From contig NC_079886.1 of assembly GCF_029227915.1 (NCBI RefSeq), forward strand, positions 2,480,001 through 2,544,000: a DNA stretch of 64,000 nucleotides, in the 5' to 3' direction. The notes beneath the pieces are model-generated. The model searched no databases. It was given only the letters and a program-made list of their open reading frames with translations, and was not told the origin of the DNA. Within the stretch, counting starts at the first letter, position 1; the number at the start of each line of letters is the position of its first letter. The stretch is from Hydractinia symbiolongicarpus. Taxonomy: Eukaryota; Cnidaria; Hydrozoa; Anthoathecata; Hydractiniidae. Made by a program: the position numbers and the translations under genes. Below are positions 1-11,064 of the stretch, piece by piece.

Positions 1-1731
1 ATCGCAGGTTTTCGTTTGCCGGCGATTAAACTTCTTTTATTCAGCGTCTTATCAAAATAGAAAACATTTTTGAAAACTACAAGTCTCATGCGTTTTAGTG
101 GTGAAAAAATAATTTAAAAAATTGTTTTGAAAATCAGTTTACTCACAGGGTACTTTCTTTGTATACATTCGACTATAGGGGCCAAGCCCGGGATTTACAG
201 GAAAACGCGGGTTTTCCTTTGCCGGCGATTAAACTTCTTTTATTCAGCGTCTCATCAAAAATGAAAACATTTTTGAGAACTACAAGTCTCATGCGTTTTA
301 GTGGTGAAAAAATAATTTAAAAAATCATTCGAGAAATCAGTTTACTCCCTGGGTACTTTTTTTGTATACTTTTGACTATACGGGCCGAATACGGGATTTA
401 CGGGAAATCACGGGTTTTCGTTTGCCGGCGATTAAACTTCTTTTATTCAGCGTCTCATCAAAAATGAAAATAATTTTGAAAACTACAAGTCTCATGGGTT
501 TTAGTGGTAAAAAAATAATTTAAAAAATCATTGGGGAAATGAATTTACTCCCTGGGTACTTTCTTTGTATACTTTTGACTATACGGGCCGAGTCCGGGAT
601 TTACGGGAAATCGCTGGTTTTCGTTTGCCGGCGATTAAACTTCTTTTATTTAGCGTCTCATCAAAAATGAAAACATTTTTGAAAACTACAAGTCTCATGC
701 GTTTTAGTGGTGAAAAAATAATTTAAAAAATCGTTCGGGAAATGAGTTTACTCCCTGGCTACTTTCTTTGTATACTTTTGACTATACGGGCCTAGTACGG
801 GATTTACGGGAAATCGCGGGTTTTCGTTTGCCGGCGATTAAACTTCTTTTATTCAGCGTCTCATCAAAAATGAAAACATTTTTGAAAACTACAAGTCTCA
901 TGCGTTTTAGTGGTGAAAAATAATTTAAAAAATCATTCGGGAAATGAATTTACTCCCTGGGTACTTCTTTTGTATACTTTTGACTATACGAGCCGAGTAC
1001 GGGATTTACGGGAAATCGCGGGTTCTCGTTTGCCGGCGATTAAACTTCTTTTATTCAGCGTCTCATCAAAAATGAAATTAATTTTGAAAACTACAAGTCT
1101 CATGCGTTTTAGTGGTGAAAAAATAATTTAAAAAATCGTTCGGGAATTAAATTTACTCCATGGGTACTTTCTTTGTATACTTTTGACTATACGGGCCTAG
1201 TACGGGATTTACGGGAAATCGCGGGTTTTCGTTTGCCGGCGATTAAACTTCTTTTATTTAGCGTCTCATCAAAAATGAAAACATTTTTGAAAACTACAAG
1301 TCTCATGCGTTTTAGTGGTGAAAAAATAATTTAAAAAATCGTTCGGGAAATCAGTTTACTTCCTGGGTACTTTTTTTGTGTACTTTTGACTATACGGGCC
1401 GAGTACGGGATTTACGGGAAATCGCGGGTTTGCGTTTGCCGGCAATTAAACTTCTTTTATTTAGCGTCTCATCAAAAATGAAAACATTTTTGAAAACTAC
1501 AAGTGTCATGCGTTTTAGTGGTGAAAAAATAATTTAAAAAATCGTTCCGGAAATCAGTTTACTTCCTGGGTACTTTTTTGTGTACTTTTGACTATACGGG
1601 CCGAGTACGGGATTTACGGGAAATCGCGGGTTTGCGTTTGCCGGCAATTAAACTTCTTTTATTTAGCGTCTCATCAAAAATGAAAACATTTTTGAAAACT
1701 ACAAGTCTCATGCGTTTTAGTGGTGAAAAAA
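1..1731 (+). repeat. 203-bp satellite array, left segment
   Basis: About 8.5 head-to-tail monomers. The anchor GCCGGC(G/A)ATT recurs at 18, 221, 424, 627, 830, 1032, 1235, 1438 and 1640, giving spacings of 203 or 202. Subtypes differ at fixed sites: the bases after the AT-rich start (TTTTGAAAATC, ATTCGAG, ATTGGGG, GTTCGGG), the CCTAGTAC/GAGTCC/GAATAC segment, and AAAACATTTTT versus AAATTAATTT. The segment stops abruptly after GTGAAAAAA at 1731, where the island begins. No gene is present. The order of subtypes from 110 to 1731 is repeated to the right of the island. Confidence 0.98.
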
Positions 1732-1768
1732 CTAGAAATTAAAAAAAAGGTTGCGAAGCATTTCGCAA
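1732..1768 (-). repeat. CTAG end and terminal hairpin of the insertion
   Basis: The left boundary is CTAG, which is CTAG on either strand. After an A-rich spacer comes TTGCGAA-GCAT-TTCGCAA (1751-1768), a perfect 7-bp stem with a 4-base loop. On the minus strand this is hairpin, 19 bases, CTAG, the layout of a Helitron 3' end. TTGCGAAGCA at 1751-1760 is also the inverted partner of the opposite end. Confidence 0.7.
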
Positions 1769-3142
1769 GTTGCAAGCAAAATTAAACTATCCAATACTTT
1801 GTCCCTAGCGCTTCTTGTTTTTTGGCGCTAACATCTTCCGAAATACATCAAAATTGAATATCATATAGAAGAACCCTGGGGACGAGGTAGGAAAATGAAC
1901 GCTCTGCGGAACAATTCGTTGCTCAAAAACAGTTGTTTTTGCGAATAGACTGCGCGAGTATTTGATGTGCGTGGGATATTCTTTTCAAAATGTGCGAGAA
2001 AATTAGATTACGCGAAACTAACAAAAACGAATAACGCGTGTTAAAATTTTGTACCGCCTTTTCCCACAGATTGGTAAAAGTAAAGAGCGCAATACAAAAT
2101 TACACTTTTAGCAGTATTCCGAAAGATATGTGATACATCGAGTTGTACAACCCGCAGAAGTTGGTCCTAACGTAACGATTTCGTAAATGACCTCACAACA
2201 AAACAGTATTTTTTTCACGTAAAAATACCGGCAGTAGAAGCCACAGAATCTGCTGGAACGAATTTCGAAAACTCACGGGAAACAATTAAAACAAAAACAA
2301 ACAAATCAAAACAGTTTTTTAACTTTATCAAGATTTATTAAATAGCTTCAAATTTGGGCAGAAAAACAATAACGGATTCGCCTTCTTTTCACCACACGCA
2401 TTAGAAGATTACATCACTCACTCCCATTGTACACAATCTAAAAGAAAAAGAAAACATTTTCATATAGTGAAGCTTCCAGTGCCTTTAAGGAATGGCCAAG
2501 TCAATGGAATTAAAAGCACTGTTTTTCATCTTATAAATAATTAAGGCAATTCGGAAAAGTATAAAAGAAAAAAACTAAACAATTTGGCAACTTTACTAAT
2601 TTTATACGCAAAGTTCCAACCATACCAACAGTTTCCAAATCTGACAAAATCATTTTAGAAGTGTTTATTTTTTCAGAATTTGATTGATGCAAGGCCAAGG
2701 GAAATTAAATAAGTTTATTGTCCTAGACCCATTTAAAAACATATGCTTCTCATCATTCAGTTTTTTTTCAACCAACATTAATGTAATCACCCAGAGGAAA
2801 TTATAATGTCTCTTGTGTTGTTTTAGAAGCTGAGTACACAAATACACAAATATTACAAGTGCTGAACTTTGGCAATCATATTTTGCAATCAGACCCTTTT
2901 AAAAACTATGCTGAACCATGTCAATTATTAAATTCAGCACTAATAGAAAAGCACCTTGGATAGGATTCTTTGTTGGGCGAATAAAATGACTGACAAATGG
3001 TTTATCGTGAATGAAATAGTAATTTTTACACAAATGATTTAAAAAATAATGAACTTTGTTATGTGGGTTGTTCTCAAACACACGTGGGCGGTGGACAAAA
3101 AACTGTGATGTAATTTCTCTTGGTCTATTATTCCTGAGAATA
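1769..3142. other. Non-coding interior of the insertion, left part
   Basis: AT-rich unique sequence with many short poly-A and poly-T runs. Frames are short; the longest on the minus strand are two of about 60 codons at 2665-2847 and 2899-3081. They show no motif I recognise and neither has supporting signals. GAACCCTGGGGACGAGG at 1871-1887 looks like a dispersed-repeat phrase from some marine invertebrates (impression only). I see no RNA gene, splice-supported exon or transposase fragment. Confidence 0.6.
2477..2521. repeat. Imperfect inverted repeat (hairpin)
   Basis: CAGTGCCTTTAA at 2477-2488 faces TTAAAAGCACTG at 2510-2521. The arms match at 11 of 12 positions with a 21-base loop. It may be the core of a small foldback element or a chance hairpin in AT-rich DNA. 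No target duplication was found around it. Confidence 0.5.
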
Positions 3143-3558
3143 TTCTAAAATAAGAGGGTGTCAATAAGCTGCAAACAGCCACATATATAAGGGCAAGTTC
3201 GGGCAACTTTTCCAATTAAATTAGTGATTGTCTTCCAAAACCGCCCGCACTTTCCCGAACTTGCCTGGAGCATTTTCAAAATTCAATTCCTTGTAACATA
3301 CCTTGTGGACGATAGTTGGAAAAAGATGCTTTAAGAGAAAGAAGTTAATAAAAATTAAAAGTTATTTATCAAGTAAATTATATCAAAAACCATCAAAAAC
3401 AGTTCTTTTAAGAACTTTACTACCACATAGTTTACTTTATGGTCTATGCAGGTTTTTTCGAGTGAATACTTCAATTTTTTTGCAAAACGCTAAACTTGCC
3501 CAAAAACGCCTGCACGTTATACGGCGTATGCAGCTTATCAGCACCCTTGTTCTAAAAT
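3143..3558. mobile_element. hAT-like MITE nested in the insertion, with target duplication
   Basis: Identical TTCTAAAAT stands at 3143-3151 and 3550-3558, bracketing about 398 bp. Just inside are inverted termini: AGGGTG then ATAAGCTGCA on the left (about 3156-3172), and the reverse complement TGCAGCTTAT then CACCCT on the right (about 3529-3547). About 16 of 19 core positions match. Subterminal GGGCAAGTT also appears on the left (3192-3200) and inverted on the right (near 3492-3500). An 8-9 bp target duplication with a short A(A/G)GGGTG-type terminus is known from hAT elements; Mutator-like elements make 9-bp duplications and remain an alternative. No transposase is encoded. A 116-codon frame at 3303-3653 runs across the right end and looks incidental. 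Confidence 0.7.
3191..3265. repeat. Inverted repeat inside the MITE
   Basis: GGCAAGTTCGGG at 3192-3203 is the exact reverse complement of CCCGAACTTGCC at 3254-3265, giving a 12-bp stem with a 50-base loop. It could reflect internal foldback structure or a duplicated subterminal transposase-binding motif, since the GGGCAAGTT core also occurs inverted near the other end. Confidence 0.6.
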
Positions 3559-3574
3559 TACAAGCAGTTTCGAA

Positions 3575-3616
3575 GATGCCCACGCCGTTTAGAGGACGTG
3601 GTGCGGCTTGGGCATC
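3575..3616. repeat. GC-rich hairpin next to the MITE
   Basis: GATGCCCA at 3575-3582 pairs exactly with TGGGCATC at 3609-3616. The 26-base loop can itself fold through CACG and CGTG. It stands out against AT-rich surroundings. I do not recognise it as a tRNA or other known RNA. Confidence 0.5.
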
Positions 3617-4257
3617 CTTGAAGTTCTGTTTAATGACAGTTTTAATGTTTTAATGTCGTTTTAAACCTTGTTCTCAGGGAGGGTGTACGGAAAACTAATT
3701 CCTATTGACTATTACATTGCTGTTGGTTTGATAGCAAAAGTGGATATTTTTTTAATTACTGTAACAGGTTACTTATATAATAAATAAAAAATGATAAAAA
3801 ACGGTTGGTCAGCTCACTCTAGCGCCCAGAGCTATTTGTTTTGTCTGCGCCCTAGCTACAGGTTTTCCTATATCTGGCTATCAGTTAGGTAGTAATACAG
3901 CTTCTCCATATGTATTCTACAAATTACTTTCAATTCTTTTATACAAAACTGAGCTCTAGCTAGCTAGCTACCTTTCGTGTGATTAAGCCTTACCTTGATT
4001 TGGATAAAACCAATTAAAATTGATAATATTGTATTCTTACATCTTCTTAGAAACAATAAAATAAAACACAGCTCGGCGCGTTATAATTGTACAAATTACT
4101 TCAATTTTTCTTTAGGAAAGGGTACCTTACACAGGAGCTTTCCAATCCAAATAAAATCTCCAGAAAAAGCACAGCAACAAAAAAGCTTAAAATACACAAG
4201 TAAAGTCGATTAGAAACAGGACTAGCAATAAATTTTTTCAAAAGAAGAAAACCGTTT
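3617..4257. other. Non-coding interior of the insertion, middle part
   Basis: AT-rich sequence without a credible gene. A 72-codon frame at 3995-4213 has no recognisable motif. CTAG is repeated in tandem at 3956-3970. An imperfect direct repeat, TACAAATTACTT followed by TCAATT, is found at 3918-3935 and 4090-4105, hinting at a small internal duplication. Confidence 0.5.
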
Positions 4258-4300
4258 TAATACTATTATATTCCATTAAAATACAACTATAATAGTATTA
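4258..4300. repeat. Perfect 13-bp AT-rich inverted repeat
   Basis: TAATACTATTATA at 4258-4270 is matched by TATAATAGTATTA at 4288-4300 around a 17-base loop. It may be a cruciform-forming site or the remains of a small foldback element. Confidence 0.65.
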
Positions 4301-4737
4301 GAAGCAAAATTGCAAAGTAATTAATTAATTATTTATACCATAATTAGCTATAATACAAAGAAATAAGGCATATTTTGGGTCTGTAAAATATACGTGTCTA
4401 AGATGCCGACTACCGTTTCTTGTTCACGGCATATTCCTCTTTGTGTGTTCAAGTTCGGCGGACGTATAATCCGGACCAAAAGACGGGGGGGGGGTCAAAA
4501 TCCGGGGGTGGGGGGGTACGAGCCGTACTTATTGCATTTTTTACTAAACTTATACTTTAACCCCTCGGTCCAAACTTATTTGTTTTATTAGAAAAAAAAA
4601 TACCCTAGCTTTATGTGCAAAAATATCAGTCCTATTTCTTTACGCTGATTTTATATGATTTTTTTTCTATCGAAATTTTGAGAATCTCAATAATTCTCTT
4701 GGTATACCTCGCGTGTAGCAAACGTGCTCCACAATTT
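4301..4737. other. Non-coding interior of the insertion, right part, with G-runs
   Basis: Ten consecutive G's stand at 4485-4494, followed by five at 4504-4508 and seven at 4510-4516, in otherwise AT-rich sequence. These runs could form a G-quadruplex and are prone to length errors. A 65-codon frame at 4394-4591 crosses them. Another frame from 4615 runs out into the satellite at 4779 and so cannot be a conserved gene. Nothing else is recognised. Confidence 0.6.
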
Positions 4738-4778
4738 CGCTTCGCTCGCTTCGCTCGCAAAGCTCAATTGCTTCGCAA
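4738..4778 (-). repeat. Right end of the insertion with TTCGC microsatellite
   Basis: A short run built from TTCGC and TCGCT units (4738-4757) precedes TGCTTCGCAA at 4769-4778. The latter is the exact inverted copy of TTGCGAAGCA at 1751-1760 and lies flush with the satellite junction. On the minus strand this is the 5' terminus. Because the partner at the other end is about 19 bp internal, the inverted repeat is asymmetric. Confidence 0.68.
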
Positions 4779-7010
4779 TAATTTAAAAAATCGTTTTGAA
4801 AATCAGTTTACTCACAGGGTACTTTCTTTGTATACATTCGACTATAGGGGCCAAGCCCGGGATTTACAGGAAAACGCGGGTTTTCCTTTGCCGGCGATTA
4901 AACTTCTTTTATTCAGCGTCTCATCAAAAATGAAAACATTTTTGAGAACTACAAGTCTCATGCGTTTTAGTGGTGAAAAAATAATTTAAAAAATCATTCG
5001 AGAAATCAGTTTACTCCCTGGGTACTTTTTTTGTATACTTTTGACTATACGGGCCGAATACGGGATTTACGGGAAATCACGGGTTTTCGTTTGCCGGCGA
5101 TTAAACTTCTTTTATTCAGCGTCTCATCAAAAATGAAAATAATTTTGAAAACTACAAGTCTCATGGGTTTTAGTGGTAAAAAAATAATTTAAAAAATCAT
5201 TGGGGAAATGAATTTACTCCCTGGGTACTTTCTTTGTATACTTTTGACTATACGGGCCGAGTCCGGGATTTACGGGAAATCGCTGGTTTTCGTTTGCCGG
5301 CGATTAAACTTCTTTTATTTAGCGTCTCATCAAAAATGAAAACATTTTTGAAAACTACAAGTCTCATGCGTTTTAGTGGTGAAAAAATAATTTAAAAAAT
5401 CGTTCGGGAAATGAGTTTACTCCCTGGCTACTTTCTTTGTATACTTTTGACTATACGGGCCTAGTACGGGATTTACGGAAAATCGCGGGTTTTCGTTTGC
5501 CGGCGATTAAACTTCTTTTATTCAGCGTCTCATCAAAAATGAAAACATTTTTGAAAACTACAAGTCTCATGCGTTTTAGTGGTGAAAAATAATTTAAAAA
5601 ATCATTCGGGAAATGAATTTACTCCCTGGGTACTTCTTTTGTATACTTTTGACTATACGGGCCGAGTACGGGATTTACGGGAAATCGCGGGTTCTCGTTT
5701 GCCGGCGATTAAACTTCTTTTATTCAGCGTCTCATCAAAAATGAAATTAATTTTGAAAACTACAAGTCTCATGCGTTTTAGTCGTGAAAAAATAATTTAA
5801 AAAATCGTTCGGGAAATGAATTTACTCGCAGGGTACTTTCTTTGTATACTTTTGACTATACGGGCCGAGTCCGGGATTTACGGGAAATCGCGGGTTTTCG
5901 TTTGCCGGCGATTAAACTTCTTTTATTTAGCGCCTCATCAAAAAAGAAAACATTTTTGAAAACTACAAGTCTCATGCGTTTTAGTGGTGAAAAAATAATT
6001 TAAAAAATCGTTCGGGAATTAAATTTACTCCATGGGTACTTTCTTTGTATACTTTTGACTATACGGGCCTAGTACGGGATTTACGGGAAATCGCGGGTTT
6101 TCGTTTGCCGGCGATTAAACTTCTTTTATTTAGCGTCTTATCAAAAATGAAAACATTTTTGAAAACTACAAGTCTCATGCGTTTTAGTGGTGAAAAAATA
6201 ATTTAAAAAATCGTTCGGGAAATCAGTTTACTTCCTGGGTACTTTTTTTGTGTACTTTTGACTATACGGGCCGAGTACGGGATTTACGGGAAATCGCGGG
6301 TTTGCGTTTGCCGGCAATTAAACTTCTTTTATTTAGCGTCTCATCAAAAATGAAAACATTTTTGAAAACTACAAGTCTCATGCGTTTTAGTGGTGAAAAA
6401 ATAATTTAAAAAATCGTTCGGGAATTAAATTTACTCCATGGGTACTTTCTTTGTATACTTTTGACTATACGGGCCTAGTACGGGATTTACGGGAAATCGC
6501 GGGTTTTCGTTTGCCGGCGATTAAACTTCTTTTATTTAGCGTCTTATCAAAAATGAAAACATTTTTGAAAACTACAAGTCTCATGCGTTTTAGTGGTGAA
6601 AAAATAATTTAAAAAATCGTTCGGGAAATCAGTTTACTTCCTGGGTACTTTTTTTGTGTACTTTTGACTATATGGTCCGAGTACGGGATTTACGGGAAAT
6701 CGCGGGTTTGCGTTTGCCGGCAATTAAACTTCTTTTATTTAGCGTCTCATCAAAATTGAAAACATTTTTGAAAACTACAAGTCTCATGCGTTTTAGTGGT
6801 GAAAAAATAATTTAAAAAATCGTTCCGGAAATCAGTTTACTTCCTGGGTACTTTTTTTGTGTACTTTTGACTATACGGGCCGAGTACGGGATTTACGGGA
6901 AATCGCGGGTTTGCGTTTGCCGGCAATTAAACTTCTTTTATTTAGCGTCTCATCAAAAATGAAAACATTTTTGAAAACTACAAGTCTCATGCGTTTTAGT
7001 GGTGAAAAAA
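4779..7010 (+). repeat. Satellite block repeating the left flank of the island
   Basis: Eleven monomers whose first five match those at 110-1123 in order and in private variants. Shared only by these two blocks are ATTGGGG with CGCTGG (5186 and 516 monomers), CATGGGTTTTAGTGGTAAAAA, and CCCTGGCTAC (about 5420 and 750). The last three correspond to the three monomers before the island. Three extra monomers lie between, part of which is the 406-bp duplication at 5996-6807. After 7010 the order departs from the left flank. Confidence 0.85.
5996..6807 (+). repeat. 406-bp tandem duplication (two monomers, two copies)
   Basis: The pair (GGGAATTAAATTTACTCCAT subtype, then the TTTGCG/GGCAATT subtype) at 5996-6401 repeats at 6402-6807 with few differences, such as TATGGTCC in the second copy. 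It is a short unequal-exchange product. Confidence 0.8.
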
Positions 7011-10000
7011 TAATTTAAAAAATCGTTCGGGAATTGAGTTTACTCCCTGGGTACTTTCTTTGTATATTTTTGACTATACGGGACGAGTCCGGGATTTACG
7101 GGAAATCGCGGGTTTTCGTTTGCCGGCGATTAAACTCCTTTTATTTAGCGTCTCATCAAAAATAAAAACATTTTTGAAAACTAAAGTCTCATGCGTTTTA
7201 GTGGTGAAAAAATAATTTAAAAAATCGTTCGGGAAATGAATTTACTCGCAGGGTACTTTCTTTGTATACTTTTGACTATACGGGCCGAGTCCGTGATTTA
7301 CGGGAAATCGCGGGTTTTCGTTTGCCGGCGATTAAACTTCTTTTATTTAGCGTCTCATCAAAAATGAAAACATTTTTGAAAACTACAAGTCTCGTGCGTT
7401 TTAGTGGTGAAAAAATAATTTAAAAAATCATTCGGGAAAAGAATTTACTCCCTGGGTACTTCTTTTGTATACTTTTGACTATACGGGCCGAGTACGGGAT
7501 TTACGGGAAATCGCGGGTTCTCGTTTGCCGGCGATTAAACTTCTTTTATTCAGCGTCTCATCAAAAATGAAATTAATTTTAAAAACTACAAGTCTCATGC
7601 GTTTTAGTGGTGAAAAATAATTTAAAAAATCATTCGGGAAATGAATTTACTCCCTGGGTACTTCTTTTGTATACTTTTGACTATACGGGTCGAGTCCGGG
7701 ATTTACGGGAAATCGCGGGTTTTCGTTTGCCAGCGATTAAACTTCTTTTATTTAGCGTCTCATCAAAAAAGAAAACATTTTTGAAAACTACAAGTCTCAT
7801 GCGTTTTAGTGGTGAAAAAATAATTTAAAAAATCGTTCGGGAAATGAATTTACTCGCAGGGTACTTTCTTTGTATACTTTTGACTATACGGGCCGAGTCC
7901 GTGATTTACGGGAAATCGCGGGTTTTCGTTTGCCGGCGATTAAACTTCTTTTATTTAGCGTCTCATCAAAAATGAAAACATTTTTGAAAACTACAAGTCT
8001 CGTGCGTTTTAGTGGTGAAAAAATAATTTAAAAAATCATTCGGGAAAAGAATTTACTCCCTGGGTACTTCTTTTGTATACTTTTGACTATACGGGCCGAG
8101 TACGGGATTTACGGGAAATCGCGGGTTCTCGTTTGCCGGCGATTAAACTTCTTTTATTCAGCGTCTCATCAAAAATGAAATTAATTTTAAAAACTACAAG
8201 TCTCATGCGTTTTAGTGGTGAAAAATAATTTAAAAAATCATTCGGGAAATGAATTTACTCCCTGGGTACTTCTTTTGTATACTTTTGACTATACGGGTCG
8301 AGTCCGGGATTTACGGGAAATCGCGGGTTTTCGTTTGCCAGCGATTAAACTTCTTTTATTTAGCGTCTCATCAAAAAAGAAAACATTTTTGAAAACTACA
8401 AGTCTCATGCGTTTTAGTGGTGAAAAAATAATTTAAAAAATCGTTCGGGAATTGAATTTACTCCATGGGTACTTTCTTTGTATACTTTTGACTATACGGG
8501 CCTAGTACGGGATTTACGGGAAATCGCGGGTTTTCGTTTGCCGGCGATTAAAATTCTTTTATTTAGCGTCTCATCAAAATAGAAAACATTTTTGAAAACT
8601 ACAAGTCTCATGCGTTTTAGTGGTGAAAAAATAATTTAAAAAATCGTTCGGGAATTGAGTTTACTCCCTGGGTACTTTCTTTGTATATTTTTGACTATAC
8701 GGGACGAGTCCGGGATTTACGGGAAATCGCGGGTTTTCGTTTGCCGGCGATTAAACTCCTTTTATTTAGCGTCTCATCAAAAATAAAAACATTTTTGAAA
8801 ACTAAAGTCTCATGCGTTTTAGTGGTGAAGAAATAATTTAAAAAATCGTTCGGGAAATGAATTTACTCGCAGGGTACTTTCTTTGTATACTTTTGACTAT
8901 ACGGGCCGAGTCCGTGATTTACGGGAAATCGCGGGTTTTCGTTTGCCGGCGATTAAACTTCTTTTATTTAGCGTCTCATCAAAAATGAAAACATTTTTAA
9001 AAACTACAAGTCTCATGCGTTTTAGTGGTGAAAAAATAATTTAAAAAATCATTCGGGAAAAGAATTTACTCCCTGGGTACTTCTTTTGTATACTTTTGAC
9101 TATACGGGCCGAGTACGGGATTTACGGGAAATCGCGGGTTCTCGTTTGCCGGCGATTAAACTTCTTTTATTCAGCGTCTCATCAAAAATGAAATTAATTT
9201 TAAAAACTACAAGTCTCATGCGTTTTAGTGGTGAAAAATAATTTAAAAAATCATTCGGGAAATGAATTTACTCCCTGGGTACTTCTTTTGTATACTTTTG
9301 ACTATACGGGTCGAGTCCGGGATTTACGGAAAATCGCGGGTTTTCGTTTGCCAGCGATTAAACTTCTTTTATTTAGCGTCTCATCAAAAAAGAAAACATT
9401 TTTGAAAACTACAAGTCTCATGCGTTTTAGTGGTGAAAAAATAATTTAAAAAATCGTTCGGGAATTGAATTTACTCCATGGGTACTTTCTTTGTATACTT
9501 TTGACTATACGGGCCTAGTACGGGATTTACGGGAAATCGCGGGTTTTCGTTTGCCGGCGATTAAAATTCTTTTATTTAGCGTCTCATCAAAATAGAAAAC
9601 ATTTTTGAAAACTACAAGTCTCATGCGTTTTAGTGGTGAAAAAATAATTTAAAAAATCGTTCGGGAAATCAGTTTACTTCCTGGGTACTTTTTTTGTGTA
9701 CTTTTGACTATACGGGCCGAGTACGGGAATTACGGGAAATCGCGGGTTTGCGTTTGCCGGCAATAAAAATTCTTTTATTTAGCGTCTCATCAAAAATGAA
9801 AACATTTTTGAAAACTACAAGTCTCATGCGTTTTAGTGGTGAAAAAATAATTTAAAAAATCGTTCGGGAATTGAGTTTACTCCCTGGGTACTTTCTTTGT
9901 ATATTTTTGACTATACGGGACGAGTCCGGGATTTACGGGAAATCGCGGGTTTTCGTTTGCCGGCGATTAAACTCCTTTTATTTAGCGTCTCATCAAAAAT

Positions 10001-11064
10001 AAAAACATTTTTGAAAACTAAAGTCTCATGCGTTTTAGTGGTGAAAAAATAATTTAAAAAATCGTTCGGGAAATGAATTTACTCGCAGGGTACTTTCTTT
10101 GTATACTTTTGACTATACGGGCCGAGTCCGTGATTTACGGGAAATCGCGGGTTTTCGTTTGCCGGCGATTAAACTTCTTTTATTTAGCGTCTCATCAAAA
10201 ATGAAAACATTTTTAAAAACTACAAGTCTCATGCGTTTTAGTGGTGAAAAAATAATTTAAAAAATCATTCGGGAAAAGAATTTACTCTCTGGGTACTTCT
10301 TTTGTATACTTTTGACTATACGGGCCGAGTACGGGATTTACGGGAAATGGCGGGTTCTCGTTTGCCGGCGATTAAACTTCTTTTATTCAGCGTCTCATCA
10401 AAAATGAAATTAATTTTAAAAACTACAAGTCTCATGCGTTTTAGTGGTGAAAAAATAATTTAAAAAATCGTTCGGGAAATGAATTTACTCGCAGGGTACT
10501 TTCTTTGCATACTTTTGACTATACGGGTCGAGTCCGGGATTTACGGGAAATCGCGGGTTTTCGTTTGCCGGCGATTAAACTTCTTTTATTTAGCGTCTCA
10601 TCAAAAAAGAAAACATTTTTGAAAACTACAAGTCTCATGCGTTTTAGTGGTGAAAAAATAATTTAAAAAATCGTTCGGGAATTGAATTTACTCCATGGGT
10701 ACTTTCTTTGTATACTTTTGACTATACAGGCCTAGTACGGGATTTACGGGAAATCGCGGGTTTTCGTTTGCCGGCGATTAAACTTCTTTTATTTAGCGTC
10801 TCATCAAAAATGAAAACATTTTTGAAAACTACAAGTCTCATCCGTTTTAGTGGTGAAAAAATAATTTAAAAAATCGTTCGGGAAATCAGTTTACTTCCTG
10901 GGTACTTTTTTTGTGTACTTTTGACTATACGGGCCGAGTACGGGATTTACGGGAAATCGCGGGTTTGCGTTTGCCGGCAATTAAACTTCTTTTATTTAGC
11001 GTCTCATCAAAAATGAAAACATTTTTGAAAACTACAAGTCTCATGCGTTTTAGTGGTGAAAAAA
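7011..11064 (+). repeat. Six-monomer higher-order repeat region, about 1216 bp per unit
   Basis: The subtype marked by TATATTTTT and GGACGAGTCC, with a shortened GAAAACTAAAG, opens units at 7011, 8632 and 9848; a close relative opens at 11065. Units 8632-9847 and 9848-11064 hold the same six subtypes in the same order. The first unit is longer because of the 608-bp duplication inside it. Confidence 0.85.
7213..8428 (+). repeat. 608-bp tandem duplication (three monomers, two copies)
   Basis: Copies at 7213-7820 and 7821-8428 appear identical by eye. Both have the private CTCGTGCG (7391, 7999), GGGAAAAGAA, the five-A GTGAAAAATAA start and the CCAGCG/AAAAAAGAAAAC monomer. Near-identity implies a recent event. 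Confidence 0.9.

Larger units (their letters stand above)
1732..4778 (-). mobile_element. Helitron-like non-autonomous insertion splitting a satellite monomer
   Basis: Non-satellite DNA that interrupts one monomer exactly. Satellite ends with GTG plus six A's and resumes with TAATTTAAAAAATCG, the next expected bases, so nothing is duplicated or lost. The ends can slide by two bases because of shared A's. Read on the minus strand, the element starts TTGCGAAGCAATT and ends with a 7-bp hairpin, 19 bases and CTAG. The same TTGCGAAGCA motif is inverted next to that hairpin. Insertion between A and T without duplication, a 3' hairpin and a CTRR-type end are known Helitron traits. A short inverted repeat terminal at one end and subterminal at the other recalls Helitron2/Helentron elements. 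The 5' end does not begin with the canonical TC. No Rep/helicase reading frame is seen, so it would be non-autonomous. Family assignment is inference; that it is a clean single insertion is seen directly. Confidence 0.72.

Noticed and set aside
3575-3616. tRNA or other structured RNA gene at the GC-rich hairpin
   Set aside because: Only one main stem forms. No cloverleaf arms or pol III A/B boxes are apparent.
2665-4591. Short frames in the island (2665-2847 and 2899-3081 minus; 3303-3653, 3995-4213 and 4394-4591 plus)
   Set aside because: All are short and without recognisable motifs. One crosses the right end of the MITE, another crosses homopolymer G-runs. They are not supported as genes or as Rep, helicase or transposase remnants.
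4738-4757. TTCGC run as a separate microsatellite locus
   Set aside because: It is short and lies within the terminal region of the insertion, so it is described as part of that end.
1731-4778. LTR retrotransposon or LINE as the identity of the island
   Set aside because: There are no long direct terminal repeats, no target duplication, no poly-A tail at a junction and no reverse transcriptase frame.
4615-4989. A 124-codon frame crossing from the island into the satellite
   Set aside because: It spans the insertion junction, so it cannot be an ancestral gene; its second half is ordinary satellite.
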